A program made the translations under genes and the position numbers. Positions 1 to 7,945 of a DNA stretch of 64,000 nucleotides are shown here, piece by piece. The DNA lies in the NCBI GenBank assembly GCA_964017195.1, contig OZ024897.1, forward strand, positions 38,936,336 through 39,000,335, given 5' to 3'. The stretch's first letter is position 1; every line of letters starts with the position of its first letter. Below the pieces are notes generated by a model. The model searched no databases. It was not told where the DNA came from and worked only from the letters and a program-made list of their open reading frames with translations. The stretch comes from Siderastrea radians (Eukaryota; Cnidaria; Anthozoa; Scleractinia; Rhizangiidae).

Positions 1-1809
1 CACCACCGCACGAAACGCCACATTGAAGTTGGTGAAACGCCAACAACAACTCATACTCGAATGTAAATGATCCGGTAAAAAAGACCGAACGATCCAAAAG
101 ACCGGCTTGAGGTTTTCGTCGTTCAAATCGTTCCAATCGCGGTTCTTGGTCATGTCGAGTATTTGATCGCCCATGAATTCTTGCTGTAAGTTAGGTCCCA
201 GTTGAAACTTGCCCGTGGACACTTCTTTGATCCACCCCATCTTGACAGCTAATGTGGTGTAGACGGACAGGGTCGGTGTATTGTTGCTACAATGACAGAC
301 ATTGGTGTTGTCGATGAGCAGATCCTCCCCTTCCCAACGAAACTTGACGTAGGTGTGTTTGCCCTTAGCGTTGGTAAACCGTCCTCCTTGAATCGCCGTT
401 TCTTTGCGTCGTTGTTCCTGGTGAGCAATGGTGGCTTTCATGAAACTCACGCCATCCACCACCCAATCCAACTCTTCAATGTCATTGATGTTGGTTTGAG
501 CGGTTCCTATGCGACTTGTCAGTTCCCCATCCTTTCCGTCCTGTCTGGGATAGGTTTGCTGCCAGGACGTGAACATGATGTACCCGTTTTTATGCACCAA
601 GTCCAACAAATTGACGCGAGTATCCGGTAAGGAAATGGCACTCAAGCCGACTTGCCATGAACCCCCCGTTAACCGCAACGGTTGAGGTAAACGAATCTTG
701 AACGAATTGGGTTGGTCGTCGGGAAATTCATGTCGGTTGGCATGACTGGGTAACGCTACATAGAACGACATCTTGTCTCCAGCTCTTTTAAAGTGCAGGG
801 TCAGGATGGTATGCCCCTCACCAAATTGGACCAGATCCCCATTGGTTTCGGCCATCTGCGTTTCCACGATTTCCACCACTTCATTGCGTACCGGGACATA
901 TTGAATATGTCGAGGTTCAAAGTGGGTGGTTTCTTTGGGATGGTACTTGATTTCTCTTAAGAGATCCGTGATGCGATTGCCTACCATGCTACTGGTGCCC
1001 ACATTGCAATACACGTGCATAGGTCGCGTCGAGGGAAATTCTACGGATGGACGAAACTTGTCGTTCAAATTCACAAAACGCCAATTGCACGTGACACTCA
1101 ACACCAAATAATCCCCATCCACTTTCCAAAAGGTGGGTTTGCTGTTGGCATCGAGGACATCCGTCGGGGTTGGAATTGTTGAAATTCCTTGAAATTCTTG
1201 CACCACATTCGGTCCCAGGCGATATGTACCGGTAGACACTTCTTCGAGCCATCCCATTTTCAGGGCCAAGCTTTTCCCCCATGACACGCGCGCCGATTGT
1301 CGTTTGGCATCCACATTACTGGTATTCAACAACAAATCCCCTTCCGAGGTCCATTCAAAGGTCGGGTACAACTTGACGCCACTGTCCTCCGTCCATTTGT
1401 TTTTGGGTTGGGTTCGTTTGGCACGTTCTTGCTCGTAGCGATACACCAGTTTATGAAAAAATTGCGATCCCGTCGACGAGACCATATCACCTTTCATGTC
1501 TTGACCCCTCACGGTCCATTCGCGCCGTTGATGCCACCACACATCGTCCCCTTGATCGTCTTTGGCATACACGCGTTCGTGCCATCGCACGTACAGCACA
1601 GGCTCTGCGTTGCCGACAAAATCTTCCCCCACGACGGGAATGGTGGGTAAGGACAAACTCACCATGCCCACCATCCATCCTTTGCCCACAAATCGAATGG
1701 GTTTGGGCAAACGATTTCTGAAATGATGGGGTTGGTTCTCACAAAACTCACGTCGACTGGCGTGACTCATCAACGTCACGTAAAACGAGGCGCTGGGGAC
1801 GAAAGTCAT
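1..1809 (-). CDS. Tandemly duplicated structural-type protein of a Polinton-like element (partial)
   Basis: One reading frame stays open from the ATG at 1809 to the window edge (603 codons, no stop), so the C-terminus lies outside. The protein contains two copies of one domain, offset by about 340 residues. SFYV begins at residue 348 and its counterpart ASFYV at residue 7; both are followed by an SHA..R.EF...QP..F..RLP.P.R stretch and then W.VG..S.SLP. KMGW..EVSTG...LGPN recurs near residues 184 and 523. Copy 1 ends with a VYCNV...VGN...DLLREI block (from residue 264) and an LHFKR block (about 344). The start is six nucleotides after the integrase stop. Proteins with this layout recur, as far as I know, in cnidarian Polinton-like elements and may be virion components; that role is inference. 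The duplication and open frame are seen directly. Confidence 0.75.
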   Translation of the reverse strand, partial: MTFVPSASFYVTLMSHASRREFCENQPHHFRNRLPKPIRFVGKGWMVGMVSLSLPTIPVVGEDFVGNAEPVLYVRWHERVYAKDDQGDDVWWHQRREWTVRGQDMKGDMVSSTGSQFFHKLVYRYEQERAKRTQPKNKWTEDSGVKLYPTFEWTSEGDLLLNTSNVDAKRQSARVSWGKSLALKMGWLEEVSTGTYRLGPNVVQEFQGISTIPTPTDVLDANSKPTFWKVDGDYLVLSVTCNWRFVNLNDKFRPSVEFPSTRPMHVYCNVGTSSMVGNRITDLLREIKYHPKETTHFEPRHIQYVPVRNEVVEIVETQMAETNGDLVQFGEGHTILTLHFKRAGDKMSFYVALPSHANRHEFPDDQPNSFKIRLPQPLRLTGGSWQVGLSAISLPDTRVNLLDLVHKNGYIMFTSWQQTYPRQDGKDGELTSRIGTAQTNINDIEELDWVVDGVSFMKATIAHQEQRRKETAIQGGRFTNAKGKHTYVKFRWEGEDLLIDNTNVCHCSNNTPTLSVYTTLAVKMGWIKEVSTGKFQLGPNLQQEFMGDQILDMTKNRDWNDLNDENLKPVFWIVRSFLPDHLHSSMSCCWRFTNFNVAFRAVV

Positions 1810-1814
1810 GCCTG

Positions 1815-1820
1815 TTTATT
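1815..1820 (-). promoter_or_regulatory. Candidate poly(A) signal of the integrase gene
   Basis: AATAAA on the minus strand overlaps the integrase TAA stop (1816-1818) and lies just upstream of the next ATG (1809). This suggests very tight virus-like spacing. Function is inferred from position only. Confidence 0.45.
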
Positions 1821-2665
1821 GCAGTTGTCTTTTTCGTGGGGGTGGGGTGTCTTTGGTCCTTTTCTTGGTCGTCTTGAGTGGTCGGAGGGAGGTCACGTCT
1901 CCCCTGGCAATCCAACTGTTGTACTTGTCAGGCCACCCTTTCCACTTGACCAACAGGCGATCTTTTTGACGCTTAAGTACCTTTTCGATACGAAACAAGG
2001 CTTGGTCGGACACATGGACTTTTTGGAAATCAGCGTCGTAAAACGTACCGTCGACGGGGGTGTCATCCCATTCGCGAATCTTATAGGTGGGCACAGGTCC
2101 CGGTACCACACGATGCACGACAAACACTTCTTCGGTCCAACCGGGTAAATACCCTTTGGCAAATGTACGATGAATCTTGTTGAGACGCACTCGATCCCCG
2201 ACTTTGAATTGGGGTTTTTCCTTTTTCACACGTTTGTCGTACAAACGTTTCCACACCGCTTCTTCGTTCTCCCACGTCACGTCTTGAGGGGCCATGCCAA
2301 TACTCCGATGACGTGTGGCATTGTACCCTTGGACCAACTCGGGTAACACGTCGTCAAATTTCAACGTGTTGGCGGCGGTAAAATAGCGGTACAAACGTTC
2401 TTTCAACGTCCGGTTAAATCGTTCCACCACACTCGCTTTGGCATCCCCTTCGGTCGAAAAATGCTGGATCCCTTGCTCCTCGAGCCAACGTTGAAACGTG
2501 CGGTTGTAAAATTCCTTCCCTCGATCCGTTTGCAATCGATTGGGGCGTCGTCGTCGTTGTCAAAGGCTTGGACCAAGGCCATCCCGGTTTTGGCCTTCAA
2601 TGGTTGCACCCACGCGTACTTGGACAACACATCCAACACCGTCAGTAAATACCGTATGCCCCGAT

Positions 2666-2715
<50 letters not shown>

Positions 2716-3261
2716 AATTCTTTATACAGATGGCCTAGATCACACAAGGTGGTTTTCAATAGGGCACTGTGAAAATATAACAAGATAAAATTAACTAAAA
2801 TACTAAAATGCTAATTGAAATATTAGAAAATTAAGAGGGATTAAACACCTAAGTTCTACTTGAAAGTGGAAGAAAATGGAAAGCTATTTTAAAATTTAAA
2901 CCTATTATGTAACGATATTCTAAAAGCATTATAAGATAGGTTTCTCATCTCCATAGGCAGGGCATTCCAGATTATACTTGGCCACGGGTTGCACTTCCAC
3001 CAGATCCGCCACCCATTGATCATCTAAACCTCCCACGATCACGGGCAAGGTCGGAAAACGACGACGTCGAGGTTTATGCAAGGTGTAGGCCAAATCCCGT
3101 TCCAACATACGTTGGGCTTTTTTCAAGGGGAGGTGATGCGCCTTGGCAAACCGTTGCACGCCTCCTAAACTGCCTGGCGCTCTAGGATCGTGGTAACGGG
3201 TCAACCATGATGGCGAGACATCGCGCTTTTTTTTCTTTCGAATTGCCATACTTTCTGGCAC
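1816..3261 (-). pseudogene. Maverick/Polinton-type integrase with chromodomain, disrupted
   Basis: This is a retroviral-type (rve, DDE) integrase that would insert the element into host DNA. The N-terminal part (3261 to about 2971) is basic and ends in a TLHKP.RRRFP segment and a DDQWVADLVEVQ stretch holding the first catalytic Asp. The core resumes at about 2663 with YLLTVLDVLSKYAW. The last part (2535-1816) has QTDRGKEFYN with the second Asp, a VERFNRTLKERLYRYF segment, an SH3-like region and a C-terminal chromodomain (FRIEKVLKRQKDRLLVKWKG). Two lesions are visible: a LINE fragment inserted at about 2667-2970 and a one-base frame change at about 2540-2560. The order of parts matches Polinton integrases. 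It cannot encode a complete enzyme as assembled. Confidence 0.85.
2668..2970 (-). mobile_element. 5'-truncated LINE (non-LTR retrotransposon) 3' end inserted in the integrase
   Basis: On the minus strand the insert opens with about 26 codons that read like the C-terminus of a LINE reverse-transcriptase ORF (WNALPMEMRNL..., stop at 2889-2891). A short AT-rich 3' region and a (TTA)n tail at 2668-2713 follow. ATTATA flanks both ends (2664-2669 and 2971-2976), which fits a target-site duplication, although its left copy merges with the tail. Integrase codons abut both sides. A TAA/TTA-type tail suggests a CR1/L2-like clade; that assignment is tentative. Confidence 0.75.
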
Positions 3262-3566
3262 TCATCCCACAAGGTCGGTATGGGAGGGACGGTGTCGGGG
3301 TGCGCCTTTTGAATGATTCGATGCCATCGCCACGCGTTCGGGTGGGCTTTTAACCATCAGACAAACACCACCCATCGATACAGGTTGAGGTCCACCCGGG
3401 TTTCTTCAAAGACTTGGAGAGGAGGCGTGTCCTCGGGACAAGGGGGAATGGGTATTTTGTCACCTGCTTGGTGATCATATAACATTTGGCAAAGGGCTTG
3501 ATGGCATTGCCATTGAACCAGAGACAACAACCCCTCACACGCATAACACATCCACACAGACTCCAT
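3201..3566 (-). pseudogene. Small unknown ORF of the element with in-frame TGA
   Basis: An ATG at 3566 opens a Cys-, Gln- and Trp-rich frame that meets a TGA at 3357-3359. The same frame then stays open to a stop at 3201-3203 and overlaps the integrase start in another frame. Either a 69-residue protein is made or a longer gene has a nonsense change; the open continuation favours the second. A minus-strand TATAAA lies about 40 nt upstream of the ATG. I do not recognise the family. Confidence 0.45.
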
Positions 3567-3583
3567 GGTCACACGAATACAAT

Positions 3584-3610
3584 TTTATTCGTACTACATC
3601 GACCTTTATA
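3584..3610 (-). promoter_or_regulatory. Gene-junction signals: TATAAA and AATAAA
   Basis: On the minus strand TATAAA (3605-3610) is followed by AATAAA (3584-3589). They lie between the stop of the GRF-finger gene (3622) and the ATG of the next gene (3566). The AATAAA could serve the upstream gene and the TATA box the downstream one. Confidence 0.4.
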
Positions 3611-3621
3611 CATTTGTTTTC

Positions 3622-4613
3622 TTAAAAGAGACCACTACGGTCATAAGCTACCGTCTCTAAACCTTTCTGCCAGTTCTCGACACTGTCACTGTACTTGGGT
3701 GGTGGGGGAGCTGGGGCCACCATCATCTCTTGACGGTTCTTGAGATCTTGAATTTCTGGCAGCAACTGTTTCTCATAGTCTGTCAGGGGACGGTCCACGT
3801 CCTCGGGACGTCTCACTCGAGGTGGAGGGCCTGGAATGTTCACCCCACGTTTGGGATACCCTTGTGCATCACGAGTGGACAAAGGTGGTTCGGCGAGTTG
3901 GTCGGCCTTTTTGGGCGGATGGTCATGAAATTATGTCCAGTACTTGGGACCCAACGGTTGATCGGCCCACCGAAAGAAGTCACACTTTTTCTTGGAACAG
4001 GTCAAAAACAACCGATCGGGGTTGGCTGGGGAATGGCTCTGTTGAAGCGTGGCCGGTTCACGGCAATAGCACTGCAAACAACTCCACATGTCACACACTT
4101 CTGGATGAGGTTGAGCATACACGGCTTTCATATAGTCTGGGGCTTGGTCTTGACCACAAAACAGCAAACAAGGTTGAATGGGACATTTCACATACTTCCA
4201 TCCCTTTTGAGATTCTCGTGCCTCCAAACGCACGTCATGGCATGGGCACACCATATAGTCCACCGAACTGGGGGGACTGAGGTCTTTGGCTTTGGCCCAG
4301 GTGTCGGCCTTGTCATATACGTTTGGGTAGATTGCTCCACCATGTCATTCAATTTTTTCATCATTTCTTCCACCGCGGCTCGGGTGTCTTCCACTACCTC
4401 GCGTACCACAGGATCACAGTCCTCCTCCGGCGAAGGGTCCATGAGTGTCATATGTTGAATCACAGGCTCCTTCTTCTTCTTCCCAGCAGGGTGAGCGCTT
4501 TTGGCTGATTTTCTCTTCCGACCCGGATTGGGATAACGCGCTGGAGAGACATTGCCATAGCTCAAATCGATGCACATCCTGCTAAGGTGAGTGGATGTCA
4601 CCCCACCGTGCAT
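3622..4613 (-). pseudogene. GRF-type zinc-finger protein of the element, frameshifted
   Basis: Three open pieces seem to form one gene. The first (4613-4188) is basic with a K-rich patch and a helical, probably coiled-coil segment (VVREVVEDTRAAVEEMMKKL). The second (about 4320-3931, another frame) is Cys-rich and ends with LTCSKKKCDFFRWAD, which resembles GRF zinc fingers that bind single-stranded nucleic acid. After a TAA at 3931-3933 the same frame continues as a Pro-rich tail to 3622. A frame change near 4310-4340 and the TAA appear to be lesions. Because a TATA box (4617-4625) almost abuts the ATG at 4613, translation may instead start at the ATG at 4577. Nucleic-acid binding is inferred from the finger; the gene's role is unknown. 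Confidence 0.55.
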
Positions 4614-4616
4614 GGC

Positions 4617-4625
4617 TTTTTTATA
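4617..4625 (-). promoter_or_regulatory. TATA box upstream of the GRF-finger gene
   Basis: TATAAAAAA on the minus strand lies only about four bases before the first ATG (4613). A transcript starting about 30 nt downstream would skip that ATG and begin with the one at 4577. Confidence 0.5.
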
Positions 4626-4704
4626 CCCTGGACCCCTTCCTGGGATTGTTCACCTTTTCATGACCTTATAAGGTCCTCTCGTGTTCCCATTAGTCAGCTG
4701 CCCC

Positions 4705-4712
4705 TATTTAAG
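4705..4712 (+). promoter_or_regulatory. TATA-like box for the 4749 gene
   Basis: TATTTAAG lies 37 nt before the ATG at 4749. With the minus-strand TATA box at 4617-4625 it forms a short divergent promoter region. Confidence 0.4.
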
Positions 4713-4748
4713 GAGCTCCCTTTGTCCCCGGCTCGTCATTCAAAGTAG

Positions 4749-4979
4749 ATGGACTACTACCAAGATCTCAAGCGGGACGACTTTGCTTCGGACGACGAGT
4801 ATTTGGCCGAACGTGTCCAACGAGGTCTGGCAGCGGGATTCACGTTCCAACAGTGCCGACATCATCACCACATTGATTTGGCTTTGGCCTTAGGGTTGAG
4901 TCAAGCCGAGATTCTGGATATTGTGGGACCCGACACCGGCTACCTTTTCCCTGGCGAATGTGCCCCGACGCAGACATGA
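4749..4979 (+). CDS. Small unknown protein upstream of the SLOG gene
   Basis: The ORF encodes 76 residues: an acidic start (MDYYQDLKRDDFASDDEYLAERV), a Cys-His cluster (QCRHHHHIDLAL) and a helix-like LGLSQAEILDIVG segment. Its end overlaps the start of the SLOG ORF (4958) by 22 nt in a different frame, so the two may be translated from one message, or a frame change may have split a single protein. A TATA-like box precedes it. No family is recognised. Confidence 0.5.
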   Translation: MDYYQDLKRDDFASDDEYLAERVQRGLAAGFTFQQCRHHHHIDLALALGLSQAEILDIVGPDTGYLFPGECAPTQT

Positions 4980-5653
4980 TTGGAGAACACGATCTCGACG
5001 CCATGCAACTCAACATTGGCTTTGGACATGTAGTGTACACCGGAGGAGCCAGAGGCACCGACGAATTGGTCGAACAAATGGCTCGACAGTTTGGCATGCA
5101 AGTCGAAGTCCTGGTGCCTCCCAACCATCCCCGCACCCAATACATCACGCCTTCCACGATGGAAGTATTGATGCTTGCCAACCCGCATCTTCACCAGGCG
5201 GCTCAGAAACTAGGGAAGCAGATGCTTACTCATTTTTACACGCTGCAATTGTTGCGACGCAATTATCAAATTGCCAAAAAAGCGCATACCCTCTATGCTT
5301 TTGGCATCTTGGAACAGGATAAAAAACGTGTAAGAGGGGCTACGGGCTGGACCGTCCAATTGGCTTTGGATCAAGGCAAACAAGCCTACCTCTTTGATAT
5401 ACCCACGCAAACATGGTACCGATCGGAACATTACTACCAAGTCAACGACGCCTCCAATCATTTGGTCACGGACAGTCAATTTCAACCTTGGGGTCCTAAA
5501 GGGCCCACCCTTCATCAAAGCAGTGCGGTGGTGGGTTCCCGAGAGGTGAACAGCCAAACCCGGGAGGAAATTCAAGCCTTATTCAATCGCACCTTCTGTC
5601 TACCCGAGAACATTGACCAATTACGCAGGGAACTCGAAGACTTTCATTTGTAA
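4958..5653 (+). CDS. Circularly permuted SLOG-domain (DprA/YpsA-like) protein
   Basis: The ORF of 231 residues is intact. Residues about 25-60 carry the SLOG nucleotide-binding signature VVYTGGARGTDELVEQMARQFG followed by VEVLVPPNHPR. RRNYQIAKKAHTLYAFG and GATGWTVQLALDQGK.AYLFD come next; both are typical of Rossmann-like SLOG proteins (YpsA, DprA, LOG). The strand-loop motif that normally begins the fold, here SSAVVGSREVNSQTREEIQ, lies at about residue 190, near the C-terminus. This order is known from the circularly permuted YpsA family. SLOG proteins bind nucleotides or nucleotide-derived signals. Here the gene sits inside a virus-like element on the opposite strand to most of its neighbours. 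Ligand and role are unknown. Confidence 0.7.
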   Translation: MCPDADMIGEHDLDAMQLNIGFGHVVYTGGARGTDELVEQMARQFGMQVEVLVPPNHPRTQYITPSTMEVLMLANPHLHQAAQKLGKQMLTHFYTLQLLRRNYQIAKKAHTLYAFGILEQDKKRVRGATGWTVQLALDQGKQAYLFDIPTQTWYRSEHYYQVNDASNHLVTDSQFQPWGPKGPTLHQSSAVVGSREVNSQTREEIQALFNRTFCLPENIDQLRRELEDFHL

Positions 5654-5830
5654 TTTTTAGTTTTTACTTTTCCAATTCTACATAGCTTTTTTTTCCAATT
5701 TTTTTAGTTTTTTTACTTTTTTCAATCTGTACATAGCTTTTCCAATTTTTCCTTTTTTTTCAATCTGTACATAGCTTTTCAATTTTTTAGTTTTCCAATG
5801 GTACCTAGGAGCGCCCCACCCGCGTGGCAA
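5654..5830. repeat. T-rich spacer with about three degenerate repeats
   Basis: T-rich sequence repeats a unit resembling TTTTCAATCTGTACATAGCTT at about 5,675, 5,720 and 5,757. It separates the convergent SLOG and coiled-coil genes and may be a terminator region. The stretch from 5,831 to 5,996 is AT-rich with nothing else seen. Confidence 0.5.
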
Positions 5831-5996
5831 GAGATGGACACGGACAACCATTTCATTTGTAACCATCAACTCTTTTAATCAAAAAATTTTAAAAAACTGA
5901 CAACACTGACTTTGCACATTGATCATAAATAGTTTGTCTTGACTTACATACGCCTTGACTCACAATAAGAACAAATGTCCACATAAATAAGAATGT

Positions 5997-6233
5997 TCAA
6001 AGAAATAAAACACGTCGCACTTGGCTGAGTCGAATCACCCGCTGCCTCCTCTCCTGTTCCTCCTGCCGCCGCTCCTCCTGCTGCTGCTGCTTCTCTACTT
6101 CTCCGTAAAAGTAACTAATCATTTGCCATTTGCGGCCGGCGCGTAGGCGGCGAGGGTGTGCGGCCATAAACATGTCCAATTCCTGGAAGTGCTCCATGGT
6201 CATGGGCCACTGCGAATCATCCATCGTCCACAC
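5997..6233 (-). CDS. Small protein with Gln/Glu/Arg-rich coiled coil
   Basis: The frame encodes up to 78 residues, ATG probably at 6224. An N-terminal acidic/aromatic part (MDDSQWPMTMEHFQELDMF) leads to a charged coiled-coil-like stretch (EVEKQQQQEERRQEEQERRQ). The ATG overlaps the stop of the upstream gene by eight bases, so the two are probably co-transcribed. No function is assigned. Confidence 0.45.
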   Translation of the reverse strand: MWTMDDSQWPMTMEHFQELDMFMAAHPRRLRAGRKWQMISYFYGEVEKQQQQEERRQEEQERRQRVIRLSQVRRVLFL

Positions 6234-6525
6234 AAGTCGGAATAATCCTGTTTCTTAGGGTCTCAATCAGGACACGCGCAGTGGAAGGGAGTCTGAGCCC
6301 ATCACGGCGAGCATTCTCCAGCCGGACCATGGCCATGAGGAAGAGCTCCAAAAACGCCGCCACTCTATCTCGGTTCAGCGTCCTCCACACCTCGTGCCGC
6401 CTCTCGTACATTCTGACACATTGTCGCTCCACATGCGTTAGCTCCGGACCAACTGTACGGTTCACCGCCTCCGCTCCGGCAATATTGATGTCGCTGGCAA
6501 GCGAGCCCAATGTTCTTCTTGGCAT
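6217..6525 (-). CDS. Small helical protein of the element
   Basis: I chose the ATG at 6525 (102 residues) because a TATATA box lies at 6607-6612, about 80 nt upstream; the longer frame to 6699 would place its start upstream of that box. The protein is basic and probably helical (ERRHEVWRTLNRDRVAAFLE). It overlaps the next gene by eight bases. No known family is recognised. Confidence 0.5.
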   Translation of the reverse strand: MPRRTLGSLASDINIAGAEAVNRTVGPELTHVERQCVRMYERRHEVWRTLNRDRVAAFLELFLMAMVRLENARRDGLRLPSTARVLIETLRNRIIPTCVDDG

Positions 6526-6606
6526 ATTTTTCAGCTCACACAACAAACATAAGTCACTTAGGACCGACTCAAAGCTAGGAGTGACGCCCTGGGGCCTCGC
6601 TTGACC

Positions 6607-6612
6607 TATATA
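6607..6612 (-). promoter_or_regulatory. TATA box of the 6525 gene
   Basis: TATATA on the minus strand is set in GC-rich sequence (GGGGTATATAGG). It is the likely promoter of the two overlapping small genes downstream. A G/C-run quasi-palindrome lies just upstream at about 6,645-6,692. Confidence 0.45.
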
Positions 6613-6719
6613 CCCCGACCCACGCAAAGCCTCCTGGGAAAAACTAGAGAGGGGGAGGGGGTCCCCCACCCCTTCCCACCCCCTCCTAGGGGCACCCATG
6701 TCCCTGGTGGGTGATTGGT

Positions 6720-7870
6720 CTATGCCACTCTCCCCCGGGACCTTTTGTCTCTATAAAAAAACCACGTCATGTTTTTTATGTCCGTTGACTTTTCAATGGC
6801 AACGCTGTCAAAGATGGTTTTGCGAAGAGGAAAATACATCAGTTGAGCGGCATCAAACTGATGATTGGTATTACCGGCATCAATGGTGCGTAGGAATCCT
6901 TTGGTTTGATTTCCAACGATGCTCTGTGTGACGAGATCGGTGTAGATCATTAGTTGTTGTTGTCCTTGTTGCGGTTTGACGGTTTGGGTGGTGGGAAATG
7001 GCTGCCGACTGAGATTAGGACCCAAGAACAAGTAATAATCGAAATCTGGATGAGTAAAGCTGACGGAGACGATACCATGAGGTGGATGTTTGTCTCGGGG
7101 ACCTATCGTTTCTTCCCATTTGTGTCGATCGTCGTAATCCACATTATTTTTGACTAGATAATTTTTTCTTGGACGATGCGTTGTTCACCTGTTTTACCGT
7201 CTCGGACAAGCCCCATCAGACCGGCCAATTTCCATTCCATTTCAAATTGCATGTTGGCTGGAATGAGCACATACAGGGAATCTAATTCGCGGGCGACGCC
7301 GGTATTGGTTATTTTGACGTAGGGTTGAGCGAGGTTGAGATTGGCTAGTTGTTTTCGTTTGGGTATATCGTCCATGTCCATTTTTGATACATCCATCATG
7401 ACCTCCATGTGTTGTTTTTCCATTTCGTAAGCGATGGCGATCCATGCTTCTTTCAGGTTGTTGTAATACCCTGGGGGTAAATGTATTTGTTTGGTGACTT
7501 GAACTGGAGCAGTTCCATCGGTACGTTTTGGCATGTATTTGATATCTGTTTTCATCCAGTGTTTTTCACTATCTTCTTGAGTCCAATTCTGCTTGGTTTG
7601 ATGTTCCAATTGTTGATTAAAAGCGGGGTGTGAGATATGAACGAGGGCCGCTTCCCAATCGTCTTCTACGAGATAGTGTAAATGGGGAAGTCTGGCGGTA
7701 AATTTTTGCCCCGTGCCTTCCGCTTCCCATGGTTGCCTTTTTATACCTATGTAAGGGCCTAAACCTCCCACGCGTCTTCTTTGTCTGCTCGGAGCCCGCG
7801 ATCCTTTTTTCCCGACCGGTCCGCGGTTTTTCCTTCCAAACCAAGTGACTTCCGGTTCCGGTGATGTCAC
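6720..7870 (-). pseudogene. Second structural-type protein, related to the 1-1809 protein, frameshifted
   Basis: Two adjoining frames (7870-7154 and about 7160-6720) together resemble one copy of the domain duplicated at 1-1809. The first has FTARLPHLHYLVEDDWEAAL, like the RLP...W.VGL segment, and a middle portion ending in LAGLMGL. The second has LMIYTDLVTQSIVGNQ...LRTI and a YFPLRK segment, matching the VYCNV...VGN...LLREI and YVPVR segments of the other gene. A one-base frame change near 7,150-7,160 separates them. The true start is unclear: a TATA box at 7738-7745 is within a few bases of an ATG (7730) in another frame, so a second lesion near the start is likely. Confidence 0.55.
7738..7745 (-). 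promoter_or_regulatory. TATA box of the 7.8-6.7 kb gene
   Basis: TATAAAAA on the minus strand is followed eight bases later by an ATG (7730). The same unusually close spacing occurs at 4617-4625. The box lies inside the longest open frame, so that frame's upstream codons are probably not translated. Confidence 0.45.
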
Positions 7871-7945
7871 TTCCGGTTCTGGTCACGTCACTTCCGGTGG
7901 TCTGCGCCCGCGATCCCTCTCCCGGTCCGCGGTTTCCCCACCCCG
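7845..7945. repeat. Tandem CACTTCCGGT motifs and a duplicated GC-rich block
   Basis: CACTTCCGGT-type motifs (ETS-factor-like) recur at about 7,848, 7,868 and 7,889, spaced by TGATGTCA- and TCACGTCA-like sites. A block GCCCGCGATCC...GGTCCGCGGTTT occurs at about 7,795-7,830 and again at 7,907-7,938. This may be a promoter or element boundary; no terminal inverted repeat partner lies in the window. Confidence 0.4.

Noticed and set aside
292..2148. Plus-strand ORFs across the left edge
   Set aside because: They are antisense shadows of the long minus-strand structural-type frame and the integrase.
1..7945. Terminal inverted repeat marking the end of the Polinton-like element
   Set aside because: The other end is outside the window, and the short duplicated GC-rich block near 7.8-7.9 kb is direct, not inverted.
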